A stretch of 64,000 nucleotides of DNA from Lymantria dispar. Lineage: Eukaryota > Arthropoda > Insecta > Lepidoptera > Erebidae. The notes beneath the pieces are model-generated. The model had not been told where the DNA came from and made no database searches. It saw only the letters and a list, made by a program, of their open reading frames with translations. The position numbers were made by a program, and so were the translations under genes. Each line of letters opens with the position of its first letter. Position 1 is the first letter of the stretch. This document shows positions 1 to 9,118 of the stretch, piece after piece. The stretch lies in the NCBI GenBank assembly GCA_032191425.1, contig CM063464.1:9243001-9307000 (forward strand), written 5' to 3'.

Positions 1-59
1 TGTATTTCTCGCGGAAACGCAATGAGTTTCAAAAATTAAAAAACTGTACGAATGGCGGC

Positions 60-227
60 GATGTGGTTCGCGACACGTCACGTCTCGTTTCCGTCGGGGG
101 CGAAAAGTGGCCCACAGAGAACCGCTTTGCTACGCTGAATATGTCAAAGATCGTAGCAGGTGGAGGGCAGTGGACTCTGCCTACCCCTATGGGAAAAAGG
201 CGTGAATATATGTATGTATGTATGTAT
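60..227 (+). pseudogene. LINE reverse transcriptase C-terminal tail with (TGTA)n end
   Basis: One frame reads YAEYVKDRSRWRAVDSAYPYGKKA (first and last parts: YAEYVKDR at about 138-161, then AYPYGKKA and stop near 205). This is followed at once by ATATATGTATGTATGT, a simple tail of the kind non-LTR retrotransposons carry. The same ending (DR..W...V.AYP.GKK plus a TGTA-type tail) recurs at 10040-10840 in this window, which supports one LINE family. In the intact family this would be the last residues of the reverse transcriptase ORF, after the endonuclease and polymerase domains; none of those domains is present here. The frame is not open further upstream. A TGA-SINE abuts the tail directly. 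The clade is uncertain. Confidence 0.55.
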
Positions 228-452
228 TCATCATTTCAGCTCATATATATACGTTCCATGGCTGGGCTGAAACCTCCGCCACAATGGGAGGAAAATTGAC
301 CACACTATACCATGCTGGACAGAGGTTGGTATAGGGTTTTATTTCGAGTTTTCCCTCTTTTGCAGATATTATATGCGTATTTTATCCCTTAGTCGTCTTT
401 TACGACATCGACGGGCTGGATAAAAAGTGGTTCCTACTCCGTCACCACATGG
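228..452 (-). mobile_element. TGA-SINE copy
   Basis: Reverse-oriented copy of the roughly 235-bp TGA-SINE family (described at 20645-20893). Its ATGA tail is at 228 and its 5' end (GTCACCACATGG read on +) is at 452. Moderately diverged. Confidence 0.8.
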
Positions 453-817
453 AATTTTTGGTAACTTTTTAGTAATTTTTTGAAAAGAACTACTGATGAT
501 TTTTATTATTTTTTATGTTACCTCGTAGAAACAAAATTCCCCACTTGAACTGACGTTTTCCACGGTGGTACTTTTTTGCTACATCTATACTTTCATAAAT
601 CAACTCAATCGGGGACACTTATCAATGGCATGGGTCTGTTACTATTAAAGGTCATGAAATTCTGACACAATTTTATGTATATTTAATATCAAAATGTATC
701 TCTTTAAGTAGGTATTGTGTGTATTAGTGTCGTAAAAAACAACTAAGGCATTTAAAATACAGAAAATATTAATGCATGAGAAAGAAAACTAGAGTTCTGA
801 GCGACTTAATGTGGTAT
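453..817. other. Unassigned AT-rich spacer
   Basis: No open frame longer than about 40 codons, no recognisable repeat and no RNA gene seen. Confidence 0.6.
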
Positions 818-1056
818 CCTCATCATCATCGCAGCCCGCATATATCCCACTGTCGGGCTCGGACCTTCTCTACAATGGGAGGGAATTTGACCTACTACAC
901 CGCATGGTGGTCAGACATGTTGGTATAGGGCTTCATTTCGAGTTTTCCTTCTCTTGCGCAGATGTTATGTGCATATTATATCCCATAGTCGTCTTTTACG
1001 ACATCCACGGGCAAGATAGGGAGTGGTGAATTGTATTCTTACTCCGTCAGCACACA
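818..1056 (-). mobile_element. TGA-SINE copy, near full length
   Basis: Begins with CATCATCATCGCAGCCC (tail) and ends with the conserved 5' segment ACTCCGTCAGCACACAG. Both ends are present. The open frame inside it is fortuitous. Confidence 0.85.
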
Positions 1057-1060
1057 GTAC

Positions 1061-1126
1061 ACAATGTGGTCAAATTCCCTCTCACAAAGGAGAAGGTCCG
1101 AGCCCAACAGTGCGACCTATATGGTC
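1061..1126 (+). mobile_element. TGA-SINE 3' fragment
   Basis: Short fragment matching the TGA-SINE 3' half (GGAGAAGGTCCGAGCCCAAC), opposite in orientation to the neighbouring copy, giving a head-to-head arrangement. Confidence 0.6.
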
Positions 1127-1441
1127 CAACAGCTTAAGCAATAAGCTTAACTTATAACCAATCTTATTAAATAAATAACATTTCCAATCGAACCAAATTA
1201 AAAATACATTTATATAATAGCATAGTAGCGGCGGATCCTCTCGGCATCTGATGAGGCCATACATCACGTTATCAGATCTACCCACCGATTGATTTTCGGA
1301 AATCGCCTCCGAATAACCCTCACGATAAAGTGATTTACGTTCATGACACACGGCTACTTTGTTAGGCAAATTAACTTTCAGATTTGTTGCTAAAAAAATT
1401 AAATTCCAACATTTCTAATTAGCATAATATTATTATTAATC
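1127..1441. other. Unassigned spacer
   Basis: AT-rich. A 95-codon open frame on the minus strand (1082-1369) runs into the neighbouring TGA-SINE and shows no recognisable domain, so it is treated as chance. Confidence 0.5.
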
Positions 1442-1689
1442 ATTCATCATCATTTCAGCTCATATGCGTCCCACTGTTGGGCTTGAGCCTCCCCCACAAT
1501 AGGAGGGAAACTGACCTTACTATTCCATGCTAGTCAGACAGGTTGGTATAGGGTTTTATTTCGAGATTTCCTTCTCTTGCATAGATGTTATATGTGTATT
1601 ATGTATTATATCCCTTAGTCGTCTTTTACGACATCCACAGGCAAGATAGGGAGTGGTGAATTGTATTCTTACTTGTTCTTACCACACGG
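1442..1689 (-). mobile_element. TGA-SINE copy
   Basis: Tail CATCATCATTTCAGCTCAT at the left and degenerate 5' end TTCTTACCACACGG at the right. Near full length. Confidence 0.85.
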
Positions 1690-1857
1690 ATCATATTATA
1701 TTATTATTATTATTTAATATCAATTATTATTTATATATGTTCAAAAAATGTTATAATTTTTTAACCATAGGTCCGTTTTTCTTACATTTTTTTCCTTTTT
1801 TAATCCCCTGATTGATTTGTAAAGAGAATCTAAATGTAAACACTGTAATTCTTTATT

Positions 1858-1955
1858 GGAGCTTATTCCACTGTTGGGCTCGAGCCTCCTCCCCAATAGG
1901 AAGGTAATTTAACTACTATATCACGCTGATCAAATGTGTTGGTATAACGTTTTAT
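1858..1955 (-). mobile_element. TGA-SINE 3' half, degenerate
   Basis: Matches the 3' half (CCACTGTTGGGCTCGAGCC, then TTGGTATAACGTTTTATTT). The rest of the element is lost. Confidence 0.65.
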
Positions 1956-2310
1956 TTTAGTTAGAGATATATGTTACTTATTTTCTTTCATGCCATTCAA
2001 TTATCCGCCTCCTAAAATTCACTGCTGGATATTGCCGAAATAATCTAAAATAAGTCCAAATATGCCTTTACTAGTAAATATAAGTTAAATCAACTTTTTC
2101 AATGGTGATGGAGTATGAATACACTCAACATGTCTTTTCTTACTCGAGAGTATTATAAAAGGCGACTAACGGATGTAAGCAGATCAGATATGTTGATGAA
2201 AATAAAAATATCATATTATACCAAGCCGTTTCAGTAGCTTTAAGTGTTTGTGTAAGTAGCCTGAAAAGAATAACCTACTCATGCTAATTACTTTCATTTA
2301 ATCGTGGTTT
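1956..2310. other. Unassigned spacer
   Basis: AT-rich, with no open frame or recognisable repeat apart from a weak GGCGACTAACGGATG echo of the TGA-SINE near 2161. Confidence 0.5.
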
Positions 2311-2368
2311 ACGCTACCCACGAGTAAGATATGGGGAGGTAAATTGTATTTTCACTCTGTCACCATAC
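2311..2368 (-). mobile_element. TGA-SINE 5' fragment
   Basis: Only the 5' segment remains: CCCACGAGTAAGATATGGGG through TTCACTCTGTCACCATAC. Confidence 0.6.
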
Positions 2369-2537
2369 CTAATTATTATAAATATTAAAAAAAACTTTTC
2401 ATAATTACTAAGTGGTGCGAGCCATACCGTAATAACCCATTTCGCCGACGCTGCAACCTAGATACAAGGATCACGCTTGCAGTATTCTATTGTTTTATAA
2501 ATCAATGTAATTATTCGTAGTTAATTTAATAATTTTC

Positions 2538-2895
2538 TGTATGGTGACGGAGTAAGAATACAATTCATCGTTAACATACATATAATTCATTCGTGACCGG
2601 GTTGAAAGCCCTCAGCGCTCACCCATAGTCCGGGCTAAATTGTGAAAGCCATCTGCGGCCAACTCATTATTTTCTATGCATCTCCCCTTCTCTAGCCCGG
2701 TGTGTCGTAAAGGATGAGTAAGGGATTAAATATGCATATAATAGCTATGCATGGAAAGGAGAATTCGAAATTAAACCCTATGCCAACCCGTTTGATTAAC
2801 CTGGTGTAGTAGGTCATTTCCCTCCTATGGTGGAGGAGGCTCGAACACAACAGTGGGACCTATATGAGCTGAAATGATGATGACGATAATGATTT
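2538..2895 (+). mobile_element. TGA-SINE copy interrupted by a LINE scrap
   Basis: Starts TATGGTGACGGAGTAAG and ends GAGCTGAAATGATGATGACG, so both ends are present. About 120 bp of foreign sequence sits inside (roughly 2575-2695). Part of that insert (AGCCCTCAGCGCTCACCCAT, 2602-2621) also occurs in the 3' region of the small LINE insertion at 11500-11825, so the insert is probably a fragment of that family. Confidence 0.75.
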
Positions 2896-3291
2896 AATAG
2901 TAGTCTTGTACCACCATTCGTATTAGTACGTTAAGTTAAATATTCACATAACTTGAAAAATGAATTTGTTATATTTTGTTTGATATACTTATTGTCAGTG
3001 TGTTCGTTAAGTTTATCGATATTGAATCACCGCCGTCGATTGGTCCAGTAATGCGCTGATTATCGTATTAGGGCGAACTGATTATTTTCCACTTTTGCCT
3101 TTCCTTTTTTCACATTACACAAATTGTTTGTTGTGCGACGATAAATGGAGGTTCCTTTTATTGATCTGAATTATTTTCCGATTAATGTTATTGAGGATAA
3201 TCTAGCAAAAAGTAGAACTGAGAATTGGATGATTTTAAAATCAATATCGTGGTAAGTTAGTTATACTTTGCAAGATATATGTATATACATT
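2896..3291. other. Unassigned AT-rich spacer
   Basis: No gene or named repeat recognised. Confidence 0.5.
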
Positions 3292-3441
3292 TAAAAGTTT
3301 TGTTAGGCAAATAGACTTCTAGATACTTACCGGACACTCATGTCCGGTAAGTATCTAGAAGCCTATTTGCCTACCAAAACCTTTATTGCTATATTTGTAG
3401 GTACTTACCAAAGACCTCAGTCTTTGCTAAGTACCTACAAA
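3292..3441. repeat. Double quasi-palindrome with identical CTCA loops
   Basis: Two inverted repeats lie side by side. The first has a core arm of 32 bp (3305-3336 against 3341-3372) with one mismatch and loop CTCA (3337-3340). It extends outward to about 45 bp (3292-3336, 3341-3385) with two more mismatches. The second has 22-bp arms (3394-3415 against 3420-3441) with one mismatch and loop CTCA (3416-3419). The plan is therefore L-CTCA-L' then R'-CTCA-R, as if a 4-bp site had been duplicated around inverted copies of both flanks. See the matching locus at 37809-37898. Confidence 0.9.
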
Positions 3442-3863
3442 AATAGAACGAGAACAGGTTCCAAGATGCCATCAATGCGGCGCGCCAATTGGCGATGTAC
3501 GCCACAGGCCCTAAGGCGACGTCCTGTCAGTGGAAATTGGAATGGACCTGTCTTTGCCGACCAATATTGCCAAGACGCTGAGCAACGACAGGTGCTGGTT
3601 GCACCCCGTAAAAGCGGGGAAGGGGTCACTGTAATTTTAGTGGGTAGTTCGACCGCTTATGTATCCGATGAGTCCCCCGCATACTCCCCCATATAGTGCG
3701 TGAATGGTTTTCCACAGCGTCAATAAAAAAAGTCAGATAAGCCCTCCAAGAAAGTATAATACCACGTTTTTGGCAAACCGATTGCCGTTTTGATTCACAA
3801 TTATATATTAAACAATGTTTTAATAATAATGTATTATTTCGTGAAATGAGTATTGGATATAAG
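3442..3863. other. GC-richer block with unassigned open frame
   Basis: From about 3442 to 3700 base composition rises and a 118-codon plus-strand frame (3340-3696) is open, but its start lies in the palindrome. Another frame holds a short run DAINAARQLAMYATGP (about 3469-3517). No domain is recognised. The composition contrast suggests a mobile-element coding remnant. From 3720 to 3863 the sequence is AT-rich with nothing recognisable. Confidence 0.3.
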
Positions 3864-4083
3864 TGATGACGAAGTTTAAATACAACACACCACTCCCTAT
3901 CTTACCCGTGCATGTAGTTAAAAACTACTAAGGGATATAATATGCATATAACGTCTATGGAAGAGAAGGAAAACTTAAAATAAAACCTTATCTCTGACCA
4001 GCGTGGTACAGTGGTCAATATCCCTCCTTTTACGGAGGAGGCTCGAGCCCAGCAGTGGGACATACATGAGCCGAGATGATGAA
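3864..4083 (+). mobile_element. TGA-SINE copy
   Basis: Full-length but diverged copy, from GTGATGACGAAGTTTAAATA to GAGCCGAGATGATGA. Confidence 0.8.
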
Positions 4084-4351
4084 ATACATTTTATATACAT
4101 TGCTACTAACAGACTGCCGTTTAGCCGTTATGCATGTGAAACATAAATTACAATGTATTAATTTAATCATTAATCATTATTAGGTACCTGATGCATAAAA
4201 ATCACAATGAAAACAAATTCAATAATATTTGTCATTAAATAAAAAAAAATCACAATGGAATAATACAGTTTATTTATAATGAAATTTTTGAGAGTTTTCT
4301 GAAAGTTATTGACATTTTGGGCTCTCATGGATTTTGGCAGTTTATTATATA

Positions 4352-4586
4352 CTAGCAACTCGGCCTCGCTTCACTTCGGTTTCAATCGCCTTACCCGCGT
4401 AGTTCCCGTTCCCGTTGGGAATACTGGGATAAAATACAGCCTATGATATTATAGCTGATATATGATTATAGCAGCCCTGATATTATAACTTTCCATTGGT
4501 GGAAAAATTTTCGAAATCGGTTCGGTGGTTTAAGCGAGATAGCGTAACAAACAAACTAACTTTCGAATTTATAATATTAGTAAGGA
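4352..4586 (-). mobile_element. Non-autonomous Helitron
   Basis: On the minus strand it starts TCCTTACTAATATTATAAAT and ends with CTAG followed by T, the TC...CTAG boundaries of lepidopteran Helitrons. The 3' end contains the GAAGTGAAGCGAGG stem region. It has no coding capacity. Its 5' end touches the 3' end of the next Helitron (4881-5196) once the R1-like insertion between them is removed. Confidence 0.8.
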
Positions 4587-4867
4587 TTTTCTTTTTTTTG
4601 GGGTGGATTACGGTCGGCGCACTCCTGGCCCGATTCGACAGAGGGGCGCAAGCACGCACACCCGTAACCCACCCCTGACACTTCGCCTTCGTCGTTGGGC
4701 TGACCACCGGATCAAGGTGACTTGTCGTCAGTGGCCTGACGGAATACCCCTTGAGGAGTACTCTCTCCTCGATCCCCCTCGGGGAGGACGTCGGTCTTTC
4801 CTCGCGCGGACAGCCTCTCGGCGGGTAACGGACTAACTCACCGGTGCAGTCACCCGCGACCTCAGCG
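4587..4867 (-). mobile_element. R1-like LINE 3' end, with target-site duplication
   Basis: GC-rich 3' untranslated region of the R1-like family whose ORF is seen at 38604-39798. The poly(A) end (T-run on +) is at 4587-4599. A perfect 13-bp target-site duplication ATATTAGTAAGGA flanks it (4574-4586 and 4868-4880). It is strongly 5'-truncated, as expected from target-primed reverse transcription. The minus-strand frame of 134 codons across it (4483-4887) is not coding. Confidence 0.85.
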
Positions 4868-4880
4868 ATATTAGTAAGGA

Positions 4881-5196
4881 CTAGCAATCCGCCCTCGCTT
4901 CGCTTCAGTTTCAGTCGTCTTTCCTGCGTAGTTCCCGTTCCCGTGGGAATATCGGGATAAAATATAGTATAGTTTACTCCCTGATATTATGACTTTCCAT
5001 TGATGAAAGAATTTTTGAAATCGGTCCAGGCGTTTTGAAGATTACCCGGAACAAACAGACAGACAGACAGACAAAAAAAATTTAAAGTGTATGTTAGGCA
5101 TATGTATAGTGAAAATAACCGTGTGAGCATGAGAAAAGGCCTATTATTTTGACATTACAAACAGACACTCCAATCTTATTTATTGGTAGGTATAGA
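4881..5196 (-). mobile_element. Non-autonomous Helitron
   Basis: On the minus strand it begins TCTATACCTACCAATAAATA and ends with CTAG at 4881-4884. It carries the family hallmarks: a GTCTGTCTGTCTGTTTGTTC tract, the CGATTTCAAAAATTC region, CCCACGGGAACGGGAACTAC, and the GAAGCGAAGCGAGGGCGG 3' stem. Same subfamily as 5565-5871, 10884-11194, 15712-16019 and 38237-38586. Confidence 0.85.
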
Positions 5197-5564
5197 TGAG
5201 AGTAGCCGTGTCTAAAATGCTTTTAAGAATTGCGCTGTTATGCAGTATTGATCTTTAAATGTTTTGTAGTCGTCTATTAGTAAGAGTTTCGTATAAGTTA
5301 AGCTCCTCTCTGACGAACGCAATATTTCATCCTCTTCCGTAAATGTTACCTGTTTTTATATTTTAGCCATTTCTTAATATATCGCAGTAAAGGAAATCCT
5401 ATTCATTGTATTTTTAATATATCATAAGACGGATCTATTAGAATTAATGACTTCATCATCTTTTATATAGCTAATTCGTTCTCAAACTAGTTGCATCATT
5501 TTCATAAATTGTGACTATTAATTAATTACCTCATAGATACATTTAACTATATGATATATGTATA
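5197..5564. other. Unassigned AT-rich spacer
   Basis: Nothing recognised between two oppositely oriented Helitrons. Confidence 0.5.
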
Positions 5565-5871
5565 TCTATACCAATAAATAAAATTGGAGTGTCTGTTTGT
5601 AATGTCAAAATAATAGGCTTTTCTCATGCTCACACGGTTACTTGTACGACACCTATGCCTAAAATACAGATTAAAAATTTTTTGTCTGTCTGTCTGTTTG
5701 TTCCGGGAAATCTTCAAAACGGCTGGACCGATTTCAAAAATTTTTTCACCAATGGAAAGCTATGATATCAGGGAGTAAACTAGGCTATATTTTATCCCGG
5801 TATTCCCACGGGAACGGGAACTACGCGGGTAAAACGACTAAAACCGAAGCGAAGCGAGGGCGGGTTGCTAG
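5565..5871 (+). mobile_element. Non-autonomous Helitron, intact ends
   Basis: TC start at 5565 (TCTATACCAATAAATAAAAT) and CTAG at 5868-5871 followed by T, giving a 307-bp element with intact termini. No transposase frame. A TA microsatellite follows immediately. Confidence 0.85.
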
Positions 5872-5872
5872 T

Positions 5873-5903
<31 letters not shown>

Positions 5904-5910
5904 TTATATA
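5872..5910. repeat. (TA)n microsatellite
   Basis: TA-rich simple repeat lying exactly between two Helitron CTAG ends. Confidence 0.9.
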
Positions 5911-6141
5911 CTAGTTAACCCAACAGACGTTGTTCTATTCAAATAAAATAAAAGACTTTCTCCTTGAAATCGACAGCAGCGCCACCTACCGGGTCTATTT
6001 GTGAATTTAAACCACTCCCAAATCCCCTTGAACATACACAAAATCATATACATTATTACATCAACATCGGTCCAGCCGTTTAGGAGGAGTTCAGTGACAC
6101 ACACGTACACAAGAAAAATGTACACAAGATATATATAATTA
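5911..6141 (-). mobile_element. Second-type non-autonomous Helitron
   Basis: On the minus strand it ends ...GGGTTAACTAG with CTAG at 5911-5914. The interior carries AGCGCCACCTACCGGGTC (read on +) and CAGCCGTTTAGGAGGAGTTC. The same family occurs at 21441-21611 and 27408-27589. The 5' boundary is less clear. Confidence 0.65.
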
Positions 6142-6147
6142 CAACAC

Positions 6148-6333
6148 CCTGCACTAAGCAAATAATCCTTGTATTGCGGGAGACTTTACAAACATATAAT
6201 TAACAGACACAAATTACATACAGACTTGGACCAATAATTTGTAGATCGCACAGTGTTATCCTCGTGGGATTCGAATCCGAGACATTGGATGAATGGTAGA
6301 TCGCTAGCTTAATCACTACGTTATCTGTACAGA
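6148..6333 (-). mobile_element. tRNA-derived SINE
   Basis: On the minus strand there is a box A-like GATAACGTAGTGA (about 6315-6327), then a perfect box B GGATTCGAATCC (palindromic, 6267-6278). The family body follows: TGTAATTTGTGTCTGTTAAT and CGCAATACAAGGATTATTTG. These are the marks of an RNA polymerase III promoted SINE with a tRNA-like head. Confidence 0.75.
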
Positions 6334-6365
6334 TAAATTAATGACCTGTTCTTTTTCTTTCATAT

Positions 6366-6818
6366 TTTCAGCGCATATTGGATCTATCTGTATTTGATCC
6401 TAGCCCTCTTAAGCTTCAGCCGCCGAGAGGCCGACCGCGTGAGGAAAGACCGACGTCCTCCCCGAGGGGGGGGGACGTCAGTCTATGAGAGCGTACCCCA
6501 AATAGGGCGTATTCCGTCGGGTCGACCACTGATGACAAGTAACCCTACTCTGGTGGTCGGCCCAACGACGAAAGCGACGTGGTGTTCGGGTGGGTTGCGG
6601 GTGTGCGCGCTTACGCCCCTCTATCGCCCCGGATGGAGTGGTGCGAGGAGTGCGCCTACCGCAGCCCACCCCAAAAAAAAAGCCCTCTTAAGCTCAATAG
6701 GCTCGGATCGGCCACGCTGGTCAGACGGATCGATATAGGGTTTTATTTCTAGTTCTTTTGTTCTCTTGCATAGATATTATCTACATACCATATAATTTAG
6801 TTGTTTTTTTACGATATT
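6366..6818 (-). mobile_element. TGA-SINE copy split by an R1-like insertion
   Basis: The 3' part (6366-6415) and 5' part (6681-6818) of one diverged TGA-SINE flank the R1-like element at 6416-6680. Confidence 0.65.
6416..6680 (+). mobile_element. R1-like LINE 3' end, with target-site duplication
   Basis: Begins in CGCCGAGAGGCCGACCGCGT, part of the family 3' untranslated region, and ends in CCCACCCC plus a short poly(A) (6672-6680). A 14-bp duplication AGCCCTCTTAAGCT flanks it (6402-6415, 6681-6694). The open frames on both strands reflect GC richness only. Confidence 0.85.
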
Positions 6819-7340
6819 ATAAACAAACAAATCAAATAAAAAGTCAATTAAAAAAACATTTCTATATTTCTGAATCATAAAGACAAATTAAAATTCAGCA
6901 ACATTTAATACAATATAGATATCATACAATTGAACGAGGCAAAAGGCAGTAAAGTGAGAAAAAGGCACTGAAAATGGAACAGGTTATTAGTTGAAAATTA
7001 CCGAGCGTCCTCCCTGTAATGTCGCCTGCAATAAAGTCTGCCGACGACCGAGTACCTTCATAGATGTAGAGTTAAAACTAGATATGAAAATATAATTAGT
7101 ATTAATTAAATGTATGATAATCGTTCTTTTTTGAGTCGGTTATGGTCTGCACGTGAAGTTATGGTAACTTAACAAGCTACGATTTCATGGAAGACTTACA
7201 AGCAATTATAAAATGCAATAGTAACATCGTTACCTAATTGAGTTGAATGCTGTATAGCACAAAATGATTGTCACTTCAAATAAATAGGAAAATATGAAAC
7301 ACGAAGCATTTTATTCGCTTTAGATATACTGTTGTTCGTT
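6819..7340. other. Unassigned AT-rich spacer
   Basis: No gene or repeat recognised. Confidence 0.5.
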
Positions 7341-7850
7341 CAAGAAACTTAAGAGGATCTTCTGGTCCAACATACCTCAGCGTCTGAAAACACAGGTCTA
7401 CGACCAGTGTGTGTTACCATCAGTGATGAGCTACGGCACGGAACCGTGGTCTCTAAATGTAGGCCTCATAATCAAACTCAAATTCGCTCAGCATGCTTTG
7501 AAGTGGGCTATGCTCGAGATTTCTCTGCGATATAGAATCTGAAATACAGCAATCCACAGAAGGATGGGTGTAACTGATATAGCACGAAAAATTAGCACGC
7601 TGAAGAGGCAATGTGCAGGCCACATCGCTCGACTAACCGACAACCGCTGGGGAAGAAAGGTTCTCGAGTGGCGATCACGTATTGGACGACTGAGTGTAGG
7701 ACGCTCCCCCACTAGGTGGACCGACGACCTGGTGAAAATTGCTGGGCGTCGTTGGATGCATTCGCCACAGGACGGCACTTTGTGGCGTAACATGAGGGAG
7801 GCTTTCGTCCAGGAGTAGGGGGCGATAGGCTGAAATGATGATGATGATAA
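7341..7850 (+). pseudogene. RTE/BovB-like LINE reverse transcriptase C-terminus
   Basis: The frame reads KLKRIF.SNIPQRLKTQVYD, then QCVLPS.MSYGTEPWSLNVG, an in-frame stop near 7540, then VTDIARKISTLKRQCAGHIA, RWGRKVLEWR and GRSPTRWTDDLVKIAG...W. It ends VQE-stop at 7816-7818 and is followed by CGATAGGCTGAAATGATGAT and a TGA-type tail. This is the connection/C-terminal part of RTE (BovB-type) LINE proteins, which in full copies follows an endonuclease and a reverse transcriptase. Related fragments in this window are at 23866, 42080, 50446, 60857 and 62340. The polymerase domain is missing and the copy is dead. Family assignment is from recalled motif patterns, not a search. Confidence 0.8.
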
Positions 7851-8279
7851 TATTGCTCGTGGATATCGGAAAAAAGGACTAAGAACTTTAGATAGACCTG
7901 GGCCCACTCTAATCTGATGCTGTTTGACCAACTCCCAAGGAGGGTGATGTCGGACAGAAAGCCGGTTATAAAACTATTGTCAAAACTTTTGCAAAATGTA
8001 CTGCGGAAAAGACTAAATAATACGTCGACCCCCAGAAAATCTAAAATGATAGGAGATGAGTATATTTTGTTACAGATTCTGATTACAATGTATCAATATC
8101 TCACATTGAGGAGTAGGCAACTGCAGAAAGAAAAAGAAATAAACAGAAGTAAAGATGTAAAGAAGAAAAAGGTACAGAAATAAAAAGAAGACAAGAAAAG
8201 CAGAGACTGATTAAGAGAACCTGAAATAAAAGCTGAAATCATTGGACCATAAGTAATTTTAAATGGGCCAGAAAAAATT
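7851..8279 (+). other. Unassigned lysine-rich open frame region
   Basis: An 88-codon frame (7917-8183) encodes a basic, lysine-rich stretch rich in heptad-like leucines (KLLSKLLQNVLRKRLN). No homology is recognised, and it may be a chance frame in A-rich DNA. Confidence 0.2.
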
Positions 8280-8462
8280 TCATCATTTCAGCTCATATAC
8301 GTGCCAACTCACTGCTGGGCTTGAGCCTCCTCCACATTAGGAGGGAAATTGACTTACTATTATACCATGCTAGTCAGGCAGGTTGGTAGAGGGTTTCATT
8401 TCCAATTCCACAATTTTTCTTCTCTTGCACAGATGTTATGTGTATATTGTAATCCCTTAGGG
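8280..8462 (-). mobile_element. TGA-SINE copy, 5' end lost
   Basis: Tail CATCATTTCAGCTCATATAC at the left. It breaks off at ATCCCTTAG, where the composite repeat at 8463 begins. Confidence 0.75.
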
Positions 8463-8815
8463 CCCAGACAGACGACGCGAAAATTTTCGGGTCCAAAAAT
8501 CGATCTAGCTAGGTTTTATTTATAGAAAATGTTGTTTTGTCCGTGTTTTTATTAAAACAATACAATGACATTAAATTTTAAAAGAATATGAATTCAAATT
8601 TCGTTGTCAACGTCATGAGTTACGATAGCTCATTTGGGAAGCTGATCGGTTCAAATTTTGTTTTTTTTGGCATTCAAACAGCGTCGGTTCGAATCTCGGT
8701 GTTATTATTATTCTCTTTTTGTAATTTTTTATATATTTTTCATTATTTATTTTTTATTAATTATATCTAAATAAATTCGATAAAAATATTCCGAGCGAAG
8801 CACGGTCTAGATATT
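8463..8815 (+). mobile_element. Composite repeat (RepG) with tRNA-like internal segment
   Basis: About 340 bp repeated in inverted orientation at 26703-27100. Shared landmarks are TCGATC.AGCTAGGTTTTATT, AATGTTGTTTTGTCCGTGT, TTAAAAGAATATGAATTCAA, CAGCGTCGGTTCGAATCTCG and CCGAGCGAAGC.CGG near the 3' end. GATAGCTCATTTGGGAAG resembles a tRNA box A and GGTTCGAATCT a box B, about 50 bp apart, so a tRNA-derived promoter may be embedded. The GC stem next to CTAG also recalls a Helitron 3' end. Which class it belongs to is open. Confidence 0.6.
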
Positions 8816-8996
8816 TATTTTTAATGACGAGGCGATGTAGAAGTAGATTTCTTTAAGTACATATGTTATCGTCCTGTTCCTATCTCAATTACTTCGGCTC
8901 CATAAAATATATACCCACTCTTTTTCCATGGTACATATTGCAAACAATTACGCAGTTCTTTTATTTTTTTCAATTTTTCAAACAAGTTTCAAACAG

Positions 8997-9118
8997 TCTT
9001 AAACTGGTCGCCGTCAATCATCCTGGAAATATCATTGACCAGACAGCATCATACGGAGTTCAATGTTTATATCGACCTCGGCCAACTCGACGCCATGTCC
9101 AGGGCCTTTAGGTCTTAA
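8997..9118 (+). CDS. Candidate terminal exon of an unknown gene
   Basis: A pyrimidine-rich tract (8955-8985) leads to an AG at 8995-8996, after which 39 codons stay open to TAA at 9116-9118. The peptide starts LNWSPSIILEISLTRQHH and ends VYIDLGQLDAMSRAFRS. Codon and base composition are richer in GC than the flanks, and the peptide has a varied, protein-like residue mix. No family is recognised. No donor-bearing upstream exon could be joined by eye, so the gene, if real, would extend into or beyond unassigned DNA to the left. It could equally be an old mobile-element remnant. Another frame over the same bases (8863-9111) is the longer uninterrupted one but looks less protein-like. Confidence 0.25.

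Noticed and set aside
63..299. 78-codon frame at the window start
   Set aside because: It overlaps the LINE tail in the wrong frame and runs into its TGTA microsatellite and a TGA-SINE.
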